Below are positions 19,076 to 29,853 of a stretch of DNA of 64,000 nt, one piece after another (the first letter of the stretch is position 1; each line of letters starts with the position of its first letter). The stretch comes from Demequina capsici (lineage in GTDB: Bacteria; Actinomycetota; Actinomycetes; Actinomycetales; Demequinaceae). A model generated the notes under the pieces. That model saw only the letters and a list, made by a program, of their open reading frames with translations, had not been told where the DNA came from and did not search any database. A program made the position numbers and the translations under genes. The stretch covers positions 1,798,001-1,862,000 of the forward strand of contig NZ_CP134880.1 in the NCBI RefSeq assembly GCF_032102965.1, in the 5' to 3' direction.

Positions 19076-20004
19076 TGTGCCGCAGTCCCTGCCGGGCGCA
19101 TCACGACGACCGGCTTGACCTTCCCGCCGCGGCGCTCTCCGATCGCCACCAGGTCCCCCGAGCCGTCAAGGAGCGCAAGGTGCTCCCCCTCGTCGCCGGC
19201 TCTCGCCGCGACCCACTGTCCGTAACCAAGAGCCTTCGCGTCATCGTCGTCGACCGCGATGGGCGTCAGGGTCGCTGCGGCGGCCGGTCCCAGGGGGAGC
19301 AGGGGCAGCGGCTCGCCGGCCTCGACCCGGGCGGTGAGATCGTCGAGGGTGGCGGCCTCGTCCACGGGGATGCGTCCGATCCGGGTCCGCCTCAGCGCCG
19401 TCAGATGCCCGCCGACGCCCAGTGCCCCGCCGAGATCACGCGCCAGGGCGCGTACGTAGGTGCCGGACGACACCTCGACACGCACGTCGAGGTCCACTGC
19501 TGCGCCATCACGACGGACGTCGCGCACCTCGAAACTGCCGACGGTGACGGGACGCGCGGGAAGCTCGACATCCTCTCCCCCACGCACGCGCGCATACGAC
19601 CGCTTGCCGTCGACCTTGATCGCGCTCACCGAGCTCGGACGCTGCATGATGTCGCCCGTGAGGGCGAGCACCGCCGCAGCGATGTCCTCGTCGGTCACCC
19701 CGGACGCGTCCACAGAGGCGGTGACCTCGCCGTCCGCGTCGTCCGTCACGGTGGACTCACCCAGGCGGATGGTCGCCTCGTACGCCTTGTCGTGCCCGGT
19801 GATGTAGGTCAGCAGCTTGGTCGCCCGACCGATGCCCAGCACCAGCAGACCCGTGGCCATCGGGTCGAGCGTGCCGGCATGACCGACCTTGCGGGTGCCC
19901 GCAAGCCGTCGGCAACGAGCCACGACATCGTGCGACGTCCAGCCCTGCGGCTTGTCCACCAGGAGCAGGCCCGGCGTGGGCTCGTCGCTGGGTCGACGAC
20001 CCAC
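19072..20004 (-). CDS. truB: tRNA pseudouridine(55) synthase
   Basis: Converts U55 of tRNA to pseudouridine. From the GTG at 20004 the protein is 310 residues: GLLLVDKPQGWTSHDVV at 12-28 and the catalytic GHAGTLDPMATGLL with Asp47. A longer open frame back to 20124 runs inside rbfA and does not resemble the family. The C-terminal PUA-like end is present. It follows rbfA by four bases and overlaps ribF by four. Confidence 0.94.
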   Translation of the reverse strand: MGRRPSDEPTPGLLLVDKPQGWTSHDVVARCRRLAGTRKVGHAGTLDPMATGLLVLGIGRATKLLTYITGHDKAYEATIRLGESTVTDDADGEVTASVDASGVTDEDIAAAVLALTGDIMQRPSSVSAIKVDGKRSYARVRGGEDVELPARPVTVGSFEVRDVRRDGAAVDLDVRVEVSSGTYVRALARDLGGALGVGGHLTALRRTRIGRIPVDEAATLDDLTARVEAGEPLPLLPLGPAAAATLTPIAVDDDDAKALGYGQWVAARAGDEGEHLALLDGSGDLVAIGERRGGKVKPVVVMRPAGTAAQ

Positions 20005-20008
20005 CGGG

Positions 20009-20443
20009 CTACGCCTCGTCGTCCTCGTCGTGGTGACGGTACGGGTCCGCCTCCCCGGCGTACTGCGCGTTCTCACGCAGGCGTCGCAGCTCCTGGTCTC
20101 GCTCGTGCGCCTCGTGGAGGGCACGATCGAGGGAGGCCGCGGACTCGGGCACCGCGTCCAGGTGGAACTCGAGGCTGGGCGTCAACCTGATGCCCAGCTC
20201 GTGGCCCACCTTGGACCGCAGCAGACCCTTCGCCGACTGCAGCGCGGCGGCGGTGCCCTCACGGTCCTCGTCGGAGCCGAGGACCGTGTAGAACACCGAC
20301 GCCTGCTGCAGGTCCCCGGTCACGCGCACGTCGGTGACCGTCACGAACCCCAGACGAGGGTCCTTGATCTCGCCCTCCAGCGCGCGGGCGACGATCTTCT
20401 TGATCGTGCCCGCGAGCCGAAGCGCACGGGGGTTGTCGCTCAT
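20009..20443 (-). CDS. rbfA: Ribosome-binding factor A
   Basis: A 144-residue KH-fold assembly factor for the 30S subunit. The family pattern is clear: RALRLAGTIKKIVARALEGEIKDPRLGFVTVTDVRVTGDL at the start (in part) and LGIRLTPSLEFHLD later, with an acidic His/Asp/Glu tail. The ATG shares one base with the infB stop (TGATG), so translation is coupled to IF-2. Confidence 0.95.
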   Translation of the reverse strand: MSDNPRALRLAGTIKKIVARALEGEIKDPRLGFVTVTDVRVTGDLQQASVFYTVLGSDEDREGTAAALQSAKGLLRSKVGHELGIRLTPSLEFHLDAVPESAASLDRALHEAHERDQELRRLRENAQYAGEADPYRHHDEDDEA

Positions 20444-23160
20444 CAGTCCCTCGGAATCTCGACCATCTCGAAGGTCTCGATGATGTCGCCGACCTGGATG
20501 TCGTTGAACTTGCCGAGTCCGATACCGCACTCGAAGCCGTCCTTGACCTCCGTGACGTCGTCCTTGAAGCGACGCAGCGTGTCGATCGTGGGCTCGCCGA
20601 TGACGGTGCCGCCCCGGACGACCTTCGCCTTCGCATTGCGCTTGATGGCGCCGCTGCGCACGAGGCAGCCTGCGATGTTGCCGAACTTGGACGAGCGGAA
20701 GATCTCCATGATCTCGGCCGCGCCGACCTGCTTCTCCTCGTACTCGGGCTTGAGCATGCCCTTGAGAGAGGCCTCGACATCCTCGAGAGCACGGTAGATG
20801 ACCGAGTAGAAGCGCATGTCGACGCCCTCACGGTCGGCCATGTCCTGCACCCTCTCGGCGGGACGCACGTTGAAGCCGATGATGATCGCGTTGTCGACCG
20901 TCGCCAGGTTCACGTCGTTCTGCGTCACCGCACCGACGCCGCGGTGGATGATCCGCAGGTCGACCTCGTCGCCCACGTCGATCTGGAGCAGGGCGTCCTC
21001 GAGGGCCTCGACGGCACCCGACACATCACCCTTGATGATGAGGTTGAGGGTGTCGACCTTGCCTTCCTCGAGGGCCTTGTTGAAGTCCTCGAGCGAGATG
21101 CGCTTGCGACGCTTGGCCAGCTGGGCGGCACGCTCTGCGGCCGCACGCTTCTCAGCGATCTGACGGGCCGTGCGATCGTCCTCGGCCACGATGAACGAGT
21201 CACCTGCGCCCGGGACGGACGTGAGACCGATGACGAGGACCGGACGCGCCGGAGTCGCCTCGGTGACGAGGTTGTCGTGCTCGTCGAACATCGCACGGAC
21301 ACGACCGTGAGCGGTACCCGCGACGATCGCGTCGCCGACGCGAAGCGTGCCGGAGTTCACCAGCACCGTCGCCACCGCACCGCGACCCTTGTCCAGGTGC
21401 GCCTCCACCGCGACGCCTCGGGCGTCCTTGTTCGGGTTCGCGCGCAGGTCCAGACCGGCGTCAGCCGTGAGCAGGACCGCCTGGAGCAGCTCGTCGATGC
21501 CCTGGCCCTTGAGCGCGGAGACGTCCACGAACATCGTGTCGCCTCCCCACTCCTCGGCCACCAGGTTGTACTCGGTGAGCTGCTGCCGGATCTTGTCGGG
21601 GTTGGCCCCCTCCTTGTCCACCTTGTTGACCGCGACCACGATCGGCACGTTCGCCGCCTGGGCGTGGTTCAGCGCCTCGATGGTCTGCGGCATCACGCCG
21701 TCATCGGCCGCGACCACGAGGATCGCGATGTCGGTGACCTGCGCACCACGGGCACGCATGGCGGTGAACGCCTCGTGACCAGGGGTGTCGATGAACGTGA
21801 TGGCACGCGTGACTCCGTCGTGCTCGTGATGCACCTGGTAGGCACCGATGTGCTGGGTGATGCCACCCGCTTCGCCGGAGATCACGTCGGCATGGCGGAT
21901 CGCGTCCAGCAGGCGCGTCTTTCCGTGGTCGACGTGGCCCATGACGGTCACGATCGGGGCGCGAGGCTCGAGCTCCTCATCGGTCTCCGCCTCGAGCTCG
22001 GCGTCGAGGTCGAGGCCGAAGTCCTCGAGCAGCTCCTTGTCCTCGTCCTCAGGCGACACGATCTGGATCTTGTAGCCCAGCTCGACGCCGAGCGCCTCGA
22101 ACGTGTCCTCGTCGAGCGACTGCGTGGCGGTGGCCATCTCACCGAGGTGGAACAGGACCGTCACCAGCGACGCGGGATTCACATCGATCTTCTCGGCGAA
22201 GTCGCTCAGCGTGGCGCCACGCCGCAGACGGATCTGCGTGGTGCCGTCACCGCGAGGGATCTGCACGCCGCCGATCGACGGCGCCTGCTGCTGCTCGTAC
22301 TCTGCGCGCTTCGCACGCTTGCTCTTACGCGAGCGGACCGGGCGACCGCCCTGACGCCCGAAGGCGCCGGCCGTGCCGCCGCCGCGTCCACGCCCACCGG
22401 GCGCGGGACGACCGCCGGGTCCACCGGGACCACCGGCGCCTGCAGCACCGCCAGGACCGCCGAAGCCACCGCGGCCGCCGCGTGCACCACCGGGGCCGCC
22501 TGCGCCACCGGCAGGCGCCGCAGGACGCGGGCCGAAGCCCTGACCGGGACGAGGAGCGGCACCGCCCGGACGCGGAGCGCCTCCGGGACGGGGCGCACCG
22601 CCGCCGGGGCGCGGAGCGCCACCCGTGCGAGGGCCCTGGAACGGGTTGTTGCCGCCCGGACGCGGGCGCGGACGCGGACCCGCCGTACGGTCGGAGAACG
22701 GGTTGTTGCCGCCCGGACGCGGGCGCGGCTTCGGCATGTCGGCCGGGGTCGGGCCCTTCGGCTTCGCATCGTCCGCCACAGCGGCAGGCGCCTCGGAGGC
22801 CGCGGGTGCGGCGGCGGCAGGCGTCGCCTGCTCGTCGACCGTCTGCGCGGGCGCAGGCGCGGCCGGCTTCGGTGCGGGCTTGGGGCCAGGCTTGGGTGCG
22901 GACGCCCTGGGTGCGGACGCCTCCTCCTGCTCCGCAGGCTTGACGGCGGGCTTCGGGGCGGCGGGCCTGGCAGCCGCGGGCTTCGCGGCGGGCTTGGTGC
23001 CGGTCTGAGGGAAGGCCTCACGGGCCTTGCGCACGACCGGGGCCTCCAGGGTGGAGGACGGACCCTTCACGTACTCGCCGAGCTGGTTGAGCTTGGCGAT
23101 CAGGTCCTTGCTCGGGACTCCGAGCTCCTTCGCGATCTCGTGAACGCGGGGCTTTGCCAC
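20443..23160 (-). CDS. infB: Translation initiation factor IF-2
   Basis: GTPase that delivers initiator tRNA to the 30S subunit. From the GTG at 23160 it is 905 residues. The IF2-N segment [19 protein letters not shown] opens the protein. A Pro/Ala/Arg/Gly-rich linker (about 50-290) contains two [11 protein letters not shown] copies. The GTPase domain begins at GHVDHGKT (about 407-414), and domains II-IV end in [19 protein letters not shown], four to five bases before the GTG, decides the start; an ATG at 23202 in the same frame lacks a site and would run through a palindrome. Confidence 0.96.
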   Translation of the reverse strand: MAKPRVHEIAKELGVPSKDLIAKLNQLGEYVKGPSSTLEAPVVRKAREAFPQTGTKPAAKPAAARPAAPKPAVKPAEQEEASAPRASAPKPGPKPAPKPAAPAPAQTVDEQATPAAAAPAASEAPAAVADDAKPKGPTPADMPKPRPRPGGNNPFSDRTAGPRPRPRPGGNNPFQGPRTGGAPRPGGGAPRPGGAPRPGGAAPRPGQGFGPRPAAPAGGAGGPGGARGGRGGFGGPGGAAGAGGPGGPGGRPAPGGRGRGGGTAGAFGRQGGRPVRSRKSKRAKRAEYEQQQAPSIGGVQIPRGDGTTQIRLRRGATLSDFAEKIDVNPASLVTVLFHLGEMATATQSLDEDTFEALGVELGYKIQIVSPEDEDKELLEDFGLDLDAELEAETDEELEPRAPIVTVMGHVDHGKTRLLDAIRHADVISGEAGGITQHIGAYQVHHEHDGVTRAITFIDTPGHEAFTAMRARGAQVTDIAILVVAADDGVMPQTIEALNHAQAANVPIVVAVNKVDKEGANPDKIRQQLTEYNLVAEEWGGDTMFVDVSALKGQGIDELLQAVLLTADAGLDLRANPNKDARGVAVEAHLDKGRGAVATVLVNSGTLRVGDAIVAGTAHGRVRAMFDEHDNLVTEATPARPVLVIGLTSVPGAGDSFIVAEDDRTARQIAEKRAAAERAAQLAKRRKRISLEDFNKALEEGKVDTLNLIIKGDVSGAVEALEDALLQIDVGDEVDLRIIHRGVGAVTQNDVNLATVDNAIIIGFNVRPAERVQDMADREGVDMRFYSVIYRALEDVEASLKGMLKPEYEEKQVGAAEIMEIFRSSKFGNIAGCLVRSGAIKRNAKAKVVRGGTVIGEPTIDTLRRFKDDVTEVKDGFECGIGLGKFNDIQVGDIIETFEMVEIPRD

Positions 23161-23166
23161 AATTCT

Positions 23167-23200
23167 CCTGTCTCGGCTCGACCGAGACAGGGGTCGAGCC
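23167..23200 (-). promoter_or_regulatory. Mutually exclusive hairpins at the infB ribosome binding site
   Basis: Stem B: CCTGTCTCGG (23167-23176) and CCGAGACAGG (23182-23191) form a perfect 10-bp stem with a 5-base loop. Its arm takes in the AGG of the infB AGGAGA site. Stem A: GGCTCGACC (23175-23183) pairs with GGTCGAGCC (23192-23200), a perfect 9-bp stem with an 8-base loop. The two share bases 23175-23183, so only one can form. Stem A leaves the ribosome binding site free. This layout fits a translational switch; the signal is unknown. Confidence 0.5.
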
Positions 23201-23298
23201 ATCGTTACGGCTGGTAACTCATTTCGAGGTACTCACTGCTTGACCATGGGCTTTCATCCCGTTCTGTCAGGCCTGATGGCTGGTGGACGCGGTCCACG

Positions 23299-23583
23299 CT
23301 ACCGCACTGCGAGCGCGCTCAGATCGACGTCGGGCGCGCGCAACGCACGTCCGATAGTACGCCGCCTGAGCGCGAGCTCGAGGCAGTCGTCCCCGGGATG
23401 GAGCCAGGCCCCACGTCCGGGGAGGGTCTTCGCCGCGTCGAACACAGCGACGCCGTCGACGACGGCGACCCTCACGAGAACCGACCGAGACGCTCGTCCC
23501 CTGCATCCGACACACGTCCGTACAGGGCCTTCGGAAGGCGCTTTCGGTGGCTCGGCGGCACGAGACGAGTCTCTCGGCTGCAC
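23299..23583 (-). CDS. ylxR: YlxR/RnpM family RNA-binding protein (DUF448)
   Basis: A 94-residue small basic protein with the family motif RTCVGCRGRASRSVLVRV and the end GRGAWLHPGDDCLELALRRRTIGRAL. It is always found between nusA and infB, as here. Family members bind RNA and have been linked to RNase P and rpsO-region transcripts. I start at the GTG at 23583, in the 23-base space after the nusA stop; upstream codons in the frame lie inside nusA. Confidence 0.88.
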   Translation of the reverse strand: MQPRDSSRAAEPPKAPSEGPVRTCVGCRGRASRSVLVRVAVVDGVAVFDAAKTLPGRGAWLHPGDDCLELALRRRTIGRALRAPDVDLSALAVR

Positions 23584-23606
23584 CAGTCTACCCGCTGTCC
23601 CGACCG

Positions 23607-24614
23607 TCAGGCCCCGTCGGGCGTGTGAGAGCCCTCGGCCTCGTCGGATCGGATGTCGATGCGCCACCCCGTGAGACGGGCGGCGAGGCGGGCATTCTGC
23701 CCCTCCTTGCCGATCGCGAGCGACAGGTGGTAGTCGGGGACGATCACCCGCGCCGCACGCGCCTCCGGGTCCACGACCGTGACAGAGACGACCCTCGACG
23801 GCGACAGGGCGTTGCCGACGAACGTCGCCGGATCGTCGTCCCAGTCGACGATGTCGATCTTCTCGCCACGCAGCTCGCTCATGACGGCGCGCACGCGCGC
23901 GCCCATGGGTCCGATGCAGGCGCCCTTCGCGTTGACGCCTGCCACGGTGGCGCGGACCGCCATCTTGGAACGGTGGCCGGCCTCGCGCGCCAGGCTCATG
24001 ATCTCCACGGTGCCGTCGGCGATCTCAGGCACCTCCATCTCGAAGAGGCGACGCACCAGGCCCGGGTGGGTGCGCGACAGCATGATCGACGGACCCTTCT
24101 GACCTCGCGCCACCTGCAGCACGTACGCGCGCAGCCGCTCCCCGTGCACGTACTCCTCCGTGGGCACCTGCTCGTGCTGCGGCAGCAGCGCCTCGACGTC
24201 ACCGATGTCCACGTGGACGTTCTTGGGGTCAGCGCTCTGCTGGATCACGCCGGACACCAGATGGCCCTCGCGGCCGGCGTACTCGCCGAGCACCGCGTCG
24301 TCGCCCGCCTGGCGCATGCGCTGGACGATGACCTGGCGCGCCGTCGCCGTGGCGATGCGACCGAAGTCCGCAGGAGTGTCGTCGAACTCGGGCATCGAGT
24401 CAGGGTCCGCGTCCGACTCGTCCGCCACGGGCTCCTTCGCGAGGATCGTCACGTGCCCGGTGGTCCGGTCCAGGTGAGCCCTCGCGTTCCGATAGGCGCC
24501 AGGCGTCTTGTGGTACGCGGACACGAGCGCCTGCTCGATCGCGTCGACAAGGACGTCCAGGGAGATGTCGCGCTCGCGCTCCAGGGAGCGCAGCGCCATC
24601 ATGTCAATGTCCAC
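23607..24614 (-). CDS. nusA: Transcription termination/antitermination factor NusA
   Basis: RNA-polymerase-associated factor for pausing, termination and rRNA antitermination. The 335-residue protein has the N-terminal domain ([23 protein letters not shown] in part), an S1 domain ([10 protein letters not shown]...[12 protein letters not shown]) and two KH domains ([40 protein letters not shown]). It lacks the C-terminal acidic repeats of E. coli NusA, as usual in actinobacteria. The GTG at 24614 follows GAGGAAG; an ATG at 24602 is a lesser option. Confidence 0.95.
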   Translation of the reverse strand: MDIDMMALRSLERERDISLDVLVDAIEQALVSAYHKTPGAYRNARAHLDRTTGHVTILAKEPVADESDADPDSMPEFDDTPADFGRIATATARQVIVQRMRQAGDDAVLGEYAGREGHLVSGVIQQSADPKNVHVDIGDVEALLPQHEQVPTEEYVHGERLRAYVLQVARGQKGPSIMLSRTHPGLVRRLFEMEVPEIADGTVEIMSLAREAGHRSKMAVRATVAGVNAKGACIGPMGARVRAVMSELRGEKIDIVDWDDDPATFVGNALSPSRVVSVTVVDPEARAARVIVPDYHLSLAIGKEGQNARLAARLTGWRIDIRSDEAEGSHTPDGA

Positions 24615-24625
24615 AGGTGTCTTCC

Positions 24626-25096
24626 TCAGTCCTCTTCGATCCGCTTGAGCTCGAGCTCGATCTCCCCGCGCGCGATGTTCGCCATCGGCACCGTCACCTC
24701 GCCCGCGGCGCCGTCCAGGACGACGGCGTCCTCCGAGACCTCCACCAGACGACCGCGCGCCTGGTCACCGCTCACGAGGTCGATCACGACCAGCCGGGTG
24801 CGGGCGCGCATGAAGTGGCGACGCTCCGTCAGCGGGCGCGAGGTCCCCGGCGTCGAGACCTCGAGCAGGTACTCGCCGGACATCACGTCAGCCTCGTCGA
24901 GGGCCTTGCCGATGCCACGTGAGGCGTCGGCGATCGAGTCGAGGTCGGCCGAGCCGACCTCCGTCTCGGGCAGATCCACGGTGACGACCACACGGGAGCG
25001 CTTGCCGCCCGGATGCACCTCGACGCCGTCGAGCACCAGGCCCGCGGCCTCGGCTGCGGGGGCCGCCAGGTCTGCGATGCGCTCCGTGATGTCCAT
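24626..25096 (-). CDS. rimP: Ribosome maturation factor RimP
   Basis: A 156-residue 30S assembly factor. The N-terminal alpha/beta domain ends in the family motif [20 protein letters not shown], followed by [11 protein letters not shown] and the C-terminal SH3-like barrel. GGGAGGCAGGCT precedes the ATG. It is the first gene of the rimP-nusA-ylxR-infB-rbfA-truB-ribF run and is divergent from a lipoprotein gene; the 84-base gap at 25097-25180 must hold the promoter. Confidence 0.94.
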   Translation of the reverse strand: MDITERIADLAAPAAEAAGLVLDGVEVHPGGKRSRVVVTVDLPETEVGSADLDSIADASRGIGKALDEADVMSGEYLLEVSTPGTSRPLTERRHFMRARTRLVVIDLVSGDQARGRLVEVSEDAVVLDGAAGEVTVPMANIARGEIELELKRIEED

Positions 25097-25180
25097 AGCC
25101 TGCCTCCCCGCGCGCCGTCGGCGCGCTCCGTTCCTGAAATTCGCTCGCAGGACATTCTAGACGCACGCCGGAGCCGTGTC

Positions 25181-26182
25181 ATGATGGCGCCCATGACCCG
25201 CGACCGGCGGCGCGCGCACGCGCTCCTCACCCTGCTCACGCTGGCGCCGCTCCTTCTTGCAGGCTGCATCCGGGTCGATTCCGCGCCCGAGCCCACCAGG
25301 TCCGCATCGGCCGCCGTCACCGAGAGGGATGCTCTCGCGACGTCGCTCGCAGAGGTTCAGAACGCGGTCGACGCCGCGTCCGAGAACAGCCTTGCCGCGA
25401 ACCTGGAACGTCACAGCCTCGAGGCCCTCGTGGCCGGGGTCGGACCCGAGTACGTCGCCTACCCCGCTGCCGAACCCTCCGCCTCGCCGTCGCCGGAGGC
25501 CACCTCCCCCGATCTCGTCGCCACGCTCACGGCCGCACTCGACACCAGCGTCGACCTGGCACAGAGCGCGACCGACGGAGACGTCCGCGCCTGGGCCACC
25601 ACAGCGTCGTTGGTCCACGGGCTCGCCCTCTGGGCGGAGCAGATCGACGGGGCCGTATATGCGCAGGTGCCTGCGGCCCGTGCCCTCCCCACGAGCGATG
25701 CACCCGACGCGGGTACGGTGCCCTCCTCCACGGCGGTCGCATCCGATCAGCTCGCAGAGCTCGCGCTCCGGCACGACCAGGCGCGCTACGTCTACGAGCT
25801 GATCGCCACCCGCGAGTCCGGCGCGGACAGGGCGAACGCTCTCGCGCGAGCCGCGATCCACGAGGAGCGGTCCGACGCCCTGCAGGCGCTCGCCGGTGGC
25901 GCGGACGCGCGCACCGAGGTCTACTCGACGCTCGCCACGTCGGTCGAGGACGCCGCCTCACGCGCGGCCACTGCGCGAGCGGCCGAGGACGCCGTGGCCT
26001 CCGCGTACGCCGCCGACGCCATCGAGGCTGGCTCGTCCGACGTCCGGTGGCTCATGGACGGCGCCTACGATGCGTACGCAGCCGCGATGCTCGTGGACGG
26101 CTGGACCGTGTGGGAGCTGCCGGACCTGCCGGGCCTCACGCAGATCGCCACGACGTCGGCGTCGCCGACAGCGGAGGGCTGA
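25181..26182 (+). CDS. Predicted lipoprotein, DUF4439/ferritin-like
   Basis: A 333-residue secreted protein. The Arg-rich n-region and hydrophobic stretch end in the lipobox LLAGC with Cys29. The remainder is Ala-rich and almost all helical. The C-terminal ~140 residues (from ELALRHDQARYVYELIATRES) look like a four-helix bundle, matching the DUF4439 ferritin-like proteins often found divergent from rimP in actinobacteria. No clear di-iron EXXH pairs are seen, so metal binding is doubtful. GGAG seven bases before the ATG at 25181 sets the start. Function unknown. Confidence 0.75.
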   Translation: MMAPMTRDRRRAHALLTLLTLAPLLLAGCIRVDSAPEPTRSASAAVTERDALATSLAEVQNAVDAASENSLAANLERHSLEALVAGVGPEYVAYPAAEPSASPSPEATSPDLVATLTAALDTSVDLAQSATDGDVRAWATTASLVHGLALWAEQIDGAVYAQVPAARALPTSDAPDAGTVPSSTAVASDQLAELALRHDQARYVYELIATRESGADRANALARAAIHEERSDALQALAGGADARTEVYSTLATSVEDAASRAATARAAEDAVASAYAADAIEAGSSDVRWLMDGAYDAYAAAMLVDGWTVWELPDLPGLTQIATTSASPTAEG

Positions 26183-26194
26183 CGAACCCGTCGC

Positions 26195-26977
26195 TCAGAT
26201 CAGCGCGGGCGCGAGACCGCCGCCCTCACGCGACGCATCGCCCTTCGCTCCCGCTGCCACCACGTCCCGCACCGCGATCGCCGTCGCAGGATCGTCCACG
26301 ATGACCGCGTCCACCTCGGCCTGCATGAACGCCCGCATCTCTGCGGGATCGATGACGGTCCAGGGCCTGACCGCGATGCCTGCCGCACGGAACGACTCCA
26401 CCGTGCCGGGCCGCTGCAGCGTAGGCGCGAACGGATGCATCGCCTTGACGCCCAGCATCGCCGCATAGTCCCACGGACGTGCGAGTCCGTCGGCGTACAG
26501 CGGTGCCAGCTCGAGCCCGGGCGCGTGCTCACGGACCTCGAGCAGGCCCACATGGTCGAACGACGACACCACGACCCTGTCGGCCCACCGCGCGCCGCGC
26601 ACCGCCGAGGCCACCGCCTCGCCGATGCCCCGATACGGCGCCTTGGTGCCCACCTTGATCTCGACGTTCACGCGCATCGAGGTGGGGCTCAGGAGCTCCA
26701 GCACCTCGCTCAGGTGCGGGACTCGATGGACGCCCGAGCCTGCGTCGCCGACATCCGCCTGCGCCACCTCTGCGCGCGTCAGCTGGGCGAGCGGCACGAC
26801 GCTCCCGTCCGGGAGCGTCAGCAGCGGGTCATGGCGCACCGTCAGACGGCCGTCGGCCGTCAGGTGCACATCCAGCTCGACGCCGTCGGCGCCCACCTCC
26901 GCCGCGGCCGCGAAGGCGGCGAGGGTGTTCTCAGGCGCCACGAGCCGCGCGCCGCGATGCGCCCAGATCTCCGTCAC
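26195..26977 (-). CDS. Glycerophosphodiester phosphodiesterase family protein
   Basis: A 260-residue GDPD/TIM-barrel enzyme expected to hydrolyse glycerophosphodiesters to glycerol-3-phosphate and an alcohol. The catalytic motif HRGARLVAPENTLAAF at 7-22 and the metal-binding GVELDVHLTADGRLTVRHDP match the family. No signal peptide, so cytosolic action is likely. The start is a GTG. It sits alone, convergent with the lipoprotein gene 12 bases away. Substrate head group not readable. Confidence 0.9.
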   Translation of the reverse strand: MTEIWAHRGARLVAPENTLAAFAAAAEVGADGVELDVHLTADGRLTVRHDPLLTLPDGSVVPLAQLTRAEVAQADVGDAGSGVHRVPHLSEVLELLSPTSMRVNVEIKVGTKAPYRGIGEAVASAVRGARWADRVVVSSFDHVGLLEVREHAPGLELAPLYADGLARPWDYAAMLGVKAMHPFAPTLQRPGTVESFRAAGIAVRPWTVIDPAEMRAFMQAEVDAVIVDDPATAIAVRDVVAAGAKGDASREGGGLAPALI

Positions 26978-27038
26978 AGCGGCAGGCTATCCGACCCGGA
27001 TGACGTGGGGCTGGCGACCCGGTGTCCGTGCGATGAAC

Positions 27039-28850
27039 TCACGATCGCGCGCGGGCGAGCGCCTCACGGACGCGGGCGGCGACGGTCGCAGCCGCGCCGT
27101 CCACCGACACCTGCTCCGACTCCCCCGTCGCACGGGTCTTCAGCTCGACGGTGCCCTCGGACAGGCCTCGACCCACCACCACGATGTACGGGGCGCCGAG
27201 CAGCTCGGCGTCCTTGAACTTGACTCCGGGCGAGACCTTGGGGCGGTCGTCGTACAGCACCTCGACCCCGTCAGCCTCGAGCGCGGACGCAAGCTCCTCT
27301 GCGGCCTCGAAGACCGAGTCGTCCTTGCCGGTGGCGACCACGTGGACATGCACGGGCGCCACCTGGATCGGCCACGACAGGCCGAGCTCGTCATGGTTGT
27401 TCTCCGCGAGCAGCGCCACCGCACGCGTCACGCCGATGCCGTACGAGCCCATCGTCACGACCTGCTGCTTGCCGTTGACGTCGAGGACCTTGAGATCGAG
27501 CGCGTCCGCGTACTTGCGACCCAGCTGGAAGATGTGGCCGATCTCGACGCCACGCGCGAGCTCGAGGGGGCCTGATCCGTCCGGAGCGGGATCGCCTGCG
27601 CGGACCTCCGCACCCTCGATCGTGCCGTCGGCAACGAAGTCGCGCCCCATGGTCAGGTCGAAGACATGACGACCCGGCTCGTTCGCTCCCGTGATCCAGC
27701 GCGTGCCCTCGACGACGCGAGGGTCCACCAGGTAGGGGATGGCGGCGTCGCCCTCGTCGCCACGTGCGACGTTCTCGGGACGAGCCTGCGGGCCGAGCAC
27801 GCCAGGGCCGATGTAGCCCTTCACCAGCTGCGGGTAGGCCTTGAAGTCCTCCTCGGTGGCAGGCTCCACCGCGGCGGGCGACAGCGCCGCCTCGAGCCGG
27901 GTCAGGTCGGCCTCGCGGTCGCCGGGCACGCCGACGACGAGCAGCGAGCGCTCACCGGCCGGGGACGTCAGCGCCAGCACGACGTTCTTCAGCGTGTCTG
28001 CGGCCGTCCAGTCGCGATCCTCACGCGGCTGCTGCGCGTTCGCCACCGCGACGAGAGTCGCGATGGTCGGAGTGTCGGGCGTGTCCTCCACGTGGGCGGC
28101 AGGCGCCTGCGCGAGCGGCAGCGCCGCAGGGACGGGGGTGGTGACGGCCTCGACGTTGGCCGCATACCCGCCGGGCGACCGGACGAAGGTGTCCTCGCCC
28201 ACCTCGGTCGGCGACAGGAACTCCTCGGACTTGGAGCCGCCCATCGCACCCGACTGCGCCTGCACGATGACGTACTCGATGCCCAGGCGCTCGAAGATCC
28301 GGATGTACGCGGCGCGCTGCGCGGCGTACGAGGCGTCGAGGCCCGCGTCCTCCACGTCGAAGCTGTACGAGTCCTTCATGATGAACTCGCGGCCCCGCAG
28401 CAGGCCCGCGCGAGGACGCGCCTCGTCGCGGTACTTGGTCTGGATCTGGTAGATCGTCAGCGGCAGGTCCTTGTACGACGAGTACAGGTCCTTCACGAGC
28501 AGCGTGAACATCTCCTCGTGCGTCGGCGCCAGCAGGTAGTCGGCGCCCTTGCGGTCCGCGAGGCGGAACAGGTTCGGGCCGTACTCGGTCCACCTGTTCG
28601 TGGCCTCGTAGGGCTCGCGCGGAAGCAGCGCAGGGAAGTGCACCTCCTGGCCGCCCGCAGCGTCCATCTCCTCGCGGATGACGGCCTCGACCTTCGCCAG
28701 CACCTTGAGCCCGAGCGGGAGCCACGTGTAGATGCCGGGCGCGGCACGGCGGATGTAGCCGGCGCGGACCAGGAGCTTGTGCGAGGCGACCTCGGCGTCG
28801 GCCGGGTCCTCACGCAGAGTGCGGAGGAACAGAGTGGACATGCGGAGCAT
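27039..28850 (-). CDS. proS: Prolyl-tRNA synthetase, bacterial type
   Basis: Charges tRNA-Pro. The 603-residue protein has the class II core split by a large insertion (about 225-400) that carries the YbaK-like editing domain, as in E. coli-type enzymes. Motif 1 region [20 protein letters not shown], motif 2 [18 protein letters not shown] and motif 3 [16 protein letters not shown] are visible, then the anticodon-binding domain. An internal ATG at 28841 is an alternative start but lacks a ribosome site. Confidence 0.96.
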   Translation of the reverse strand: MLRMSTLFLRTLREDPADAEVASHKLLVRAGYIRRAAPGIYTWLPLGLKVLAKVEAVIREEMDAAGGQEVHFPALLPREPYEATNRWTEYGPNLFRLADRKGADYLLAPTHEEMFTLLVKDLYSSYKDLPLTIYQIQTKYRDEARPRAGLLRGREFIMKDSYSFDVEDAGLDASYAAQRAAYIRIFERLGIEYVIVQAQSGAMGGSKSEEFLSPTEVGEDTFVRSPGGYAANVEAVTTPVPAALPLAQAPAAHVEDTPDTPTIATLVAVANAQQPREDRDWTAADTLKNVVLALTSPAGERSLLVVGVPGDREADLTRLEAALSPAAVEPATEEDFKAYPQLVKGYIGPGVLGPQARPENVARGDEGDAAIPYLVDPRVVEGTRWITGANEPGRHVFDLTMGRDFVADGTIEGAEVRAGDPAPDGSGPLELARGVEIGHIFQLGRKYADALDLKVLDVNGKQQVVTMGSYGIGVTRAVALLAENNHDELGLSWPIQVAPVHVHVVATGKDDSVFEAAEELASALEADGVEVLYDDRPKVSPGVKFKDAELLGAPYIVVVGRGLSEGTVELKTRATGESEQVSVDGAAATVAARVREALARARS

Positions 28851-28923
28851 GCGCTAAGCCTATCCGCGACAGCGGGGCCCGAGGTGCCGTCGACCGCTCG
28901 GACACGCACAGGTGCGAAGGGCG

Positions 28924-29853
28924 TCAGAACATGACGGTGGCGAACGTTCCCACGTCGCGGAAGCCCACACGCCGATACACGGCCAGCGCGGGCGAGTTGA
29001 AGTCGTTCACGTACAGCGACACCGTCGGGGCGACCTCCGCCCTCACGGAGCGCACCAGCGCCTCCATGCCTGCACGGGCGATTCCACGCCCCCGCAGCTC
29101 GGGATGCGTCCACACCCCCTGGATCTGCGCCACTCCCCCGCCCAGCACGCCCACCTCGGCCTTGAAGATCACCTCGGGCAGGCGCCCCCTGAGCGAGCCC
29201 AGCTGCACGAACGAACGCCCAGCACGCACCAGGTAGCGCAACCGATCCTCGTAGGCGGCCCGGCCGTGCCGCATCGGGTCGTAGCCGACCTCGCCGATGA
29301 ACATGTGCACGCAGGCAGGGAGCAGGATGTCGTAGTCGTCGAGCGTTGCTCGGCGCAGCGGTTGCACCTGCAGGTCGTCCCCGGCGCGGGGCGTCGCCTG
29401 CGGCGTGGGATCGGAGCCGATCGCCATGGACAGCTGTCGCGGTCGGATCTCGCGCGCAGGACCCCACCACGGCTCCACCCGACCCCAGAGGTCCAGGATC
29501 AGGCCGGCGTCGCCCACCAGCGCTGCGGGACGCGACAGCCGGGCGACCATGCCGCCAGCGACGTCGGCGCGCAGCTCGTCGCCCGCGGGATCGTCGGGCG
29601 TCACGGGGAGGATCGCCGAAAGGTTCGCGCCGTTCCACACCAGGCCGGCCAGCTCGCGCTGCAGGCCGGAGCGCCGCCTGACCGCCCACATGCCGCGCGG
29701 CACCACCCCGCTGTCGCGCGCGACCTCGAGGTGCATGGCCGGAAGCACGGAGGAGACGGGGTCCGCGGCGCACATGGCGAGCGCAGCGTCCACCTCGCGC
29801 CGCTGCAGGGGCGCCAGCGCGTGCTGTGCCCTCCGCAGCAGCGAGTCCGTCAT
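28924..29853 (-). CDS. GNAT-family protein with N-terminal DUF4081-like domain
   Basis: A 309-residue two-domain protein. The N-terminal half resembles the DUF4081 domain. The C-terminal half is a GNAT acetyltransferase with the loop [18 protein letters not shown] and the end [23 protein letters not shown]. Its ATG overlaps the ispG stop by ATGA. A homologue directly after ispG occurs across actinobacteria (the Rv2867c position in Mycobacterium tuberculosis). No substrate is established from sequence. Confidence 0.85.
   Translation of the reverse strand: MTDSLLRRAQHALAPLQRREVDAALAMCAADPVSSVLPAMHLEVARDSGVVPRGMWAVRRRSGLQRELAGLVWNGANLSAILPVTPDDPAGDELRADVAGGMVARLSRPAALVGDAGLILDLWGRVEPWWGPAREIRPRQLSMAIGSDPTPQATPRAGDDLQVQPLRRATLDDYDILLPACVHMFIGEVGYDPMRHGRAAYEDRLRYLVRAGRSFVQLGSLRGRLPEVIFKAEVGVLGGGVAQIQGVWTHPELRGRGIARAGMEALVRSVRAEVAPTVSLYVNDFNSPALAVYRRVGFRDVGTFATVMF

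Noticed and set aside
22650..22740. Repeated DNA in the infB linker (two [17 protein letters not shown] copies)
   Set aside because: This is the usual low-complexity linker of actinobacterial IF-2 and needs no mobile or regulatory explanation.
20944..23217. Long plus-strand open frame opposite infB (757 codons)
   Set aside because: Antisense shadow of infB; low-complexity Arg/Gly/Thr composition and no ribosome site.
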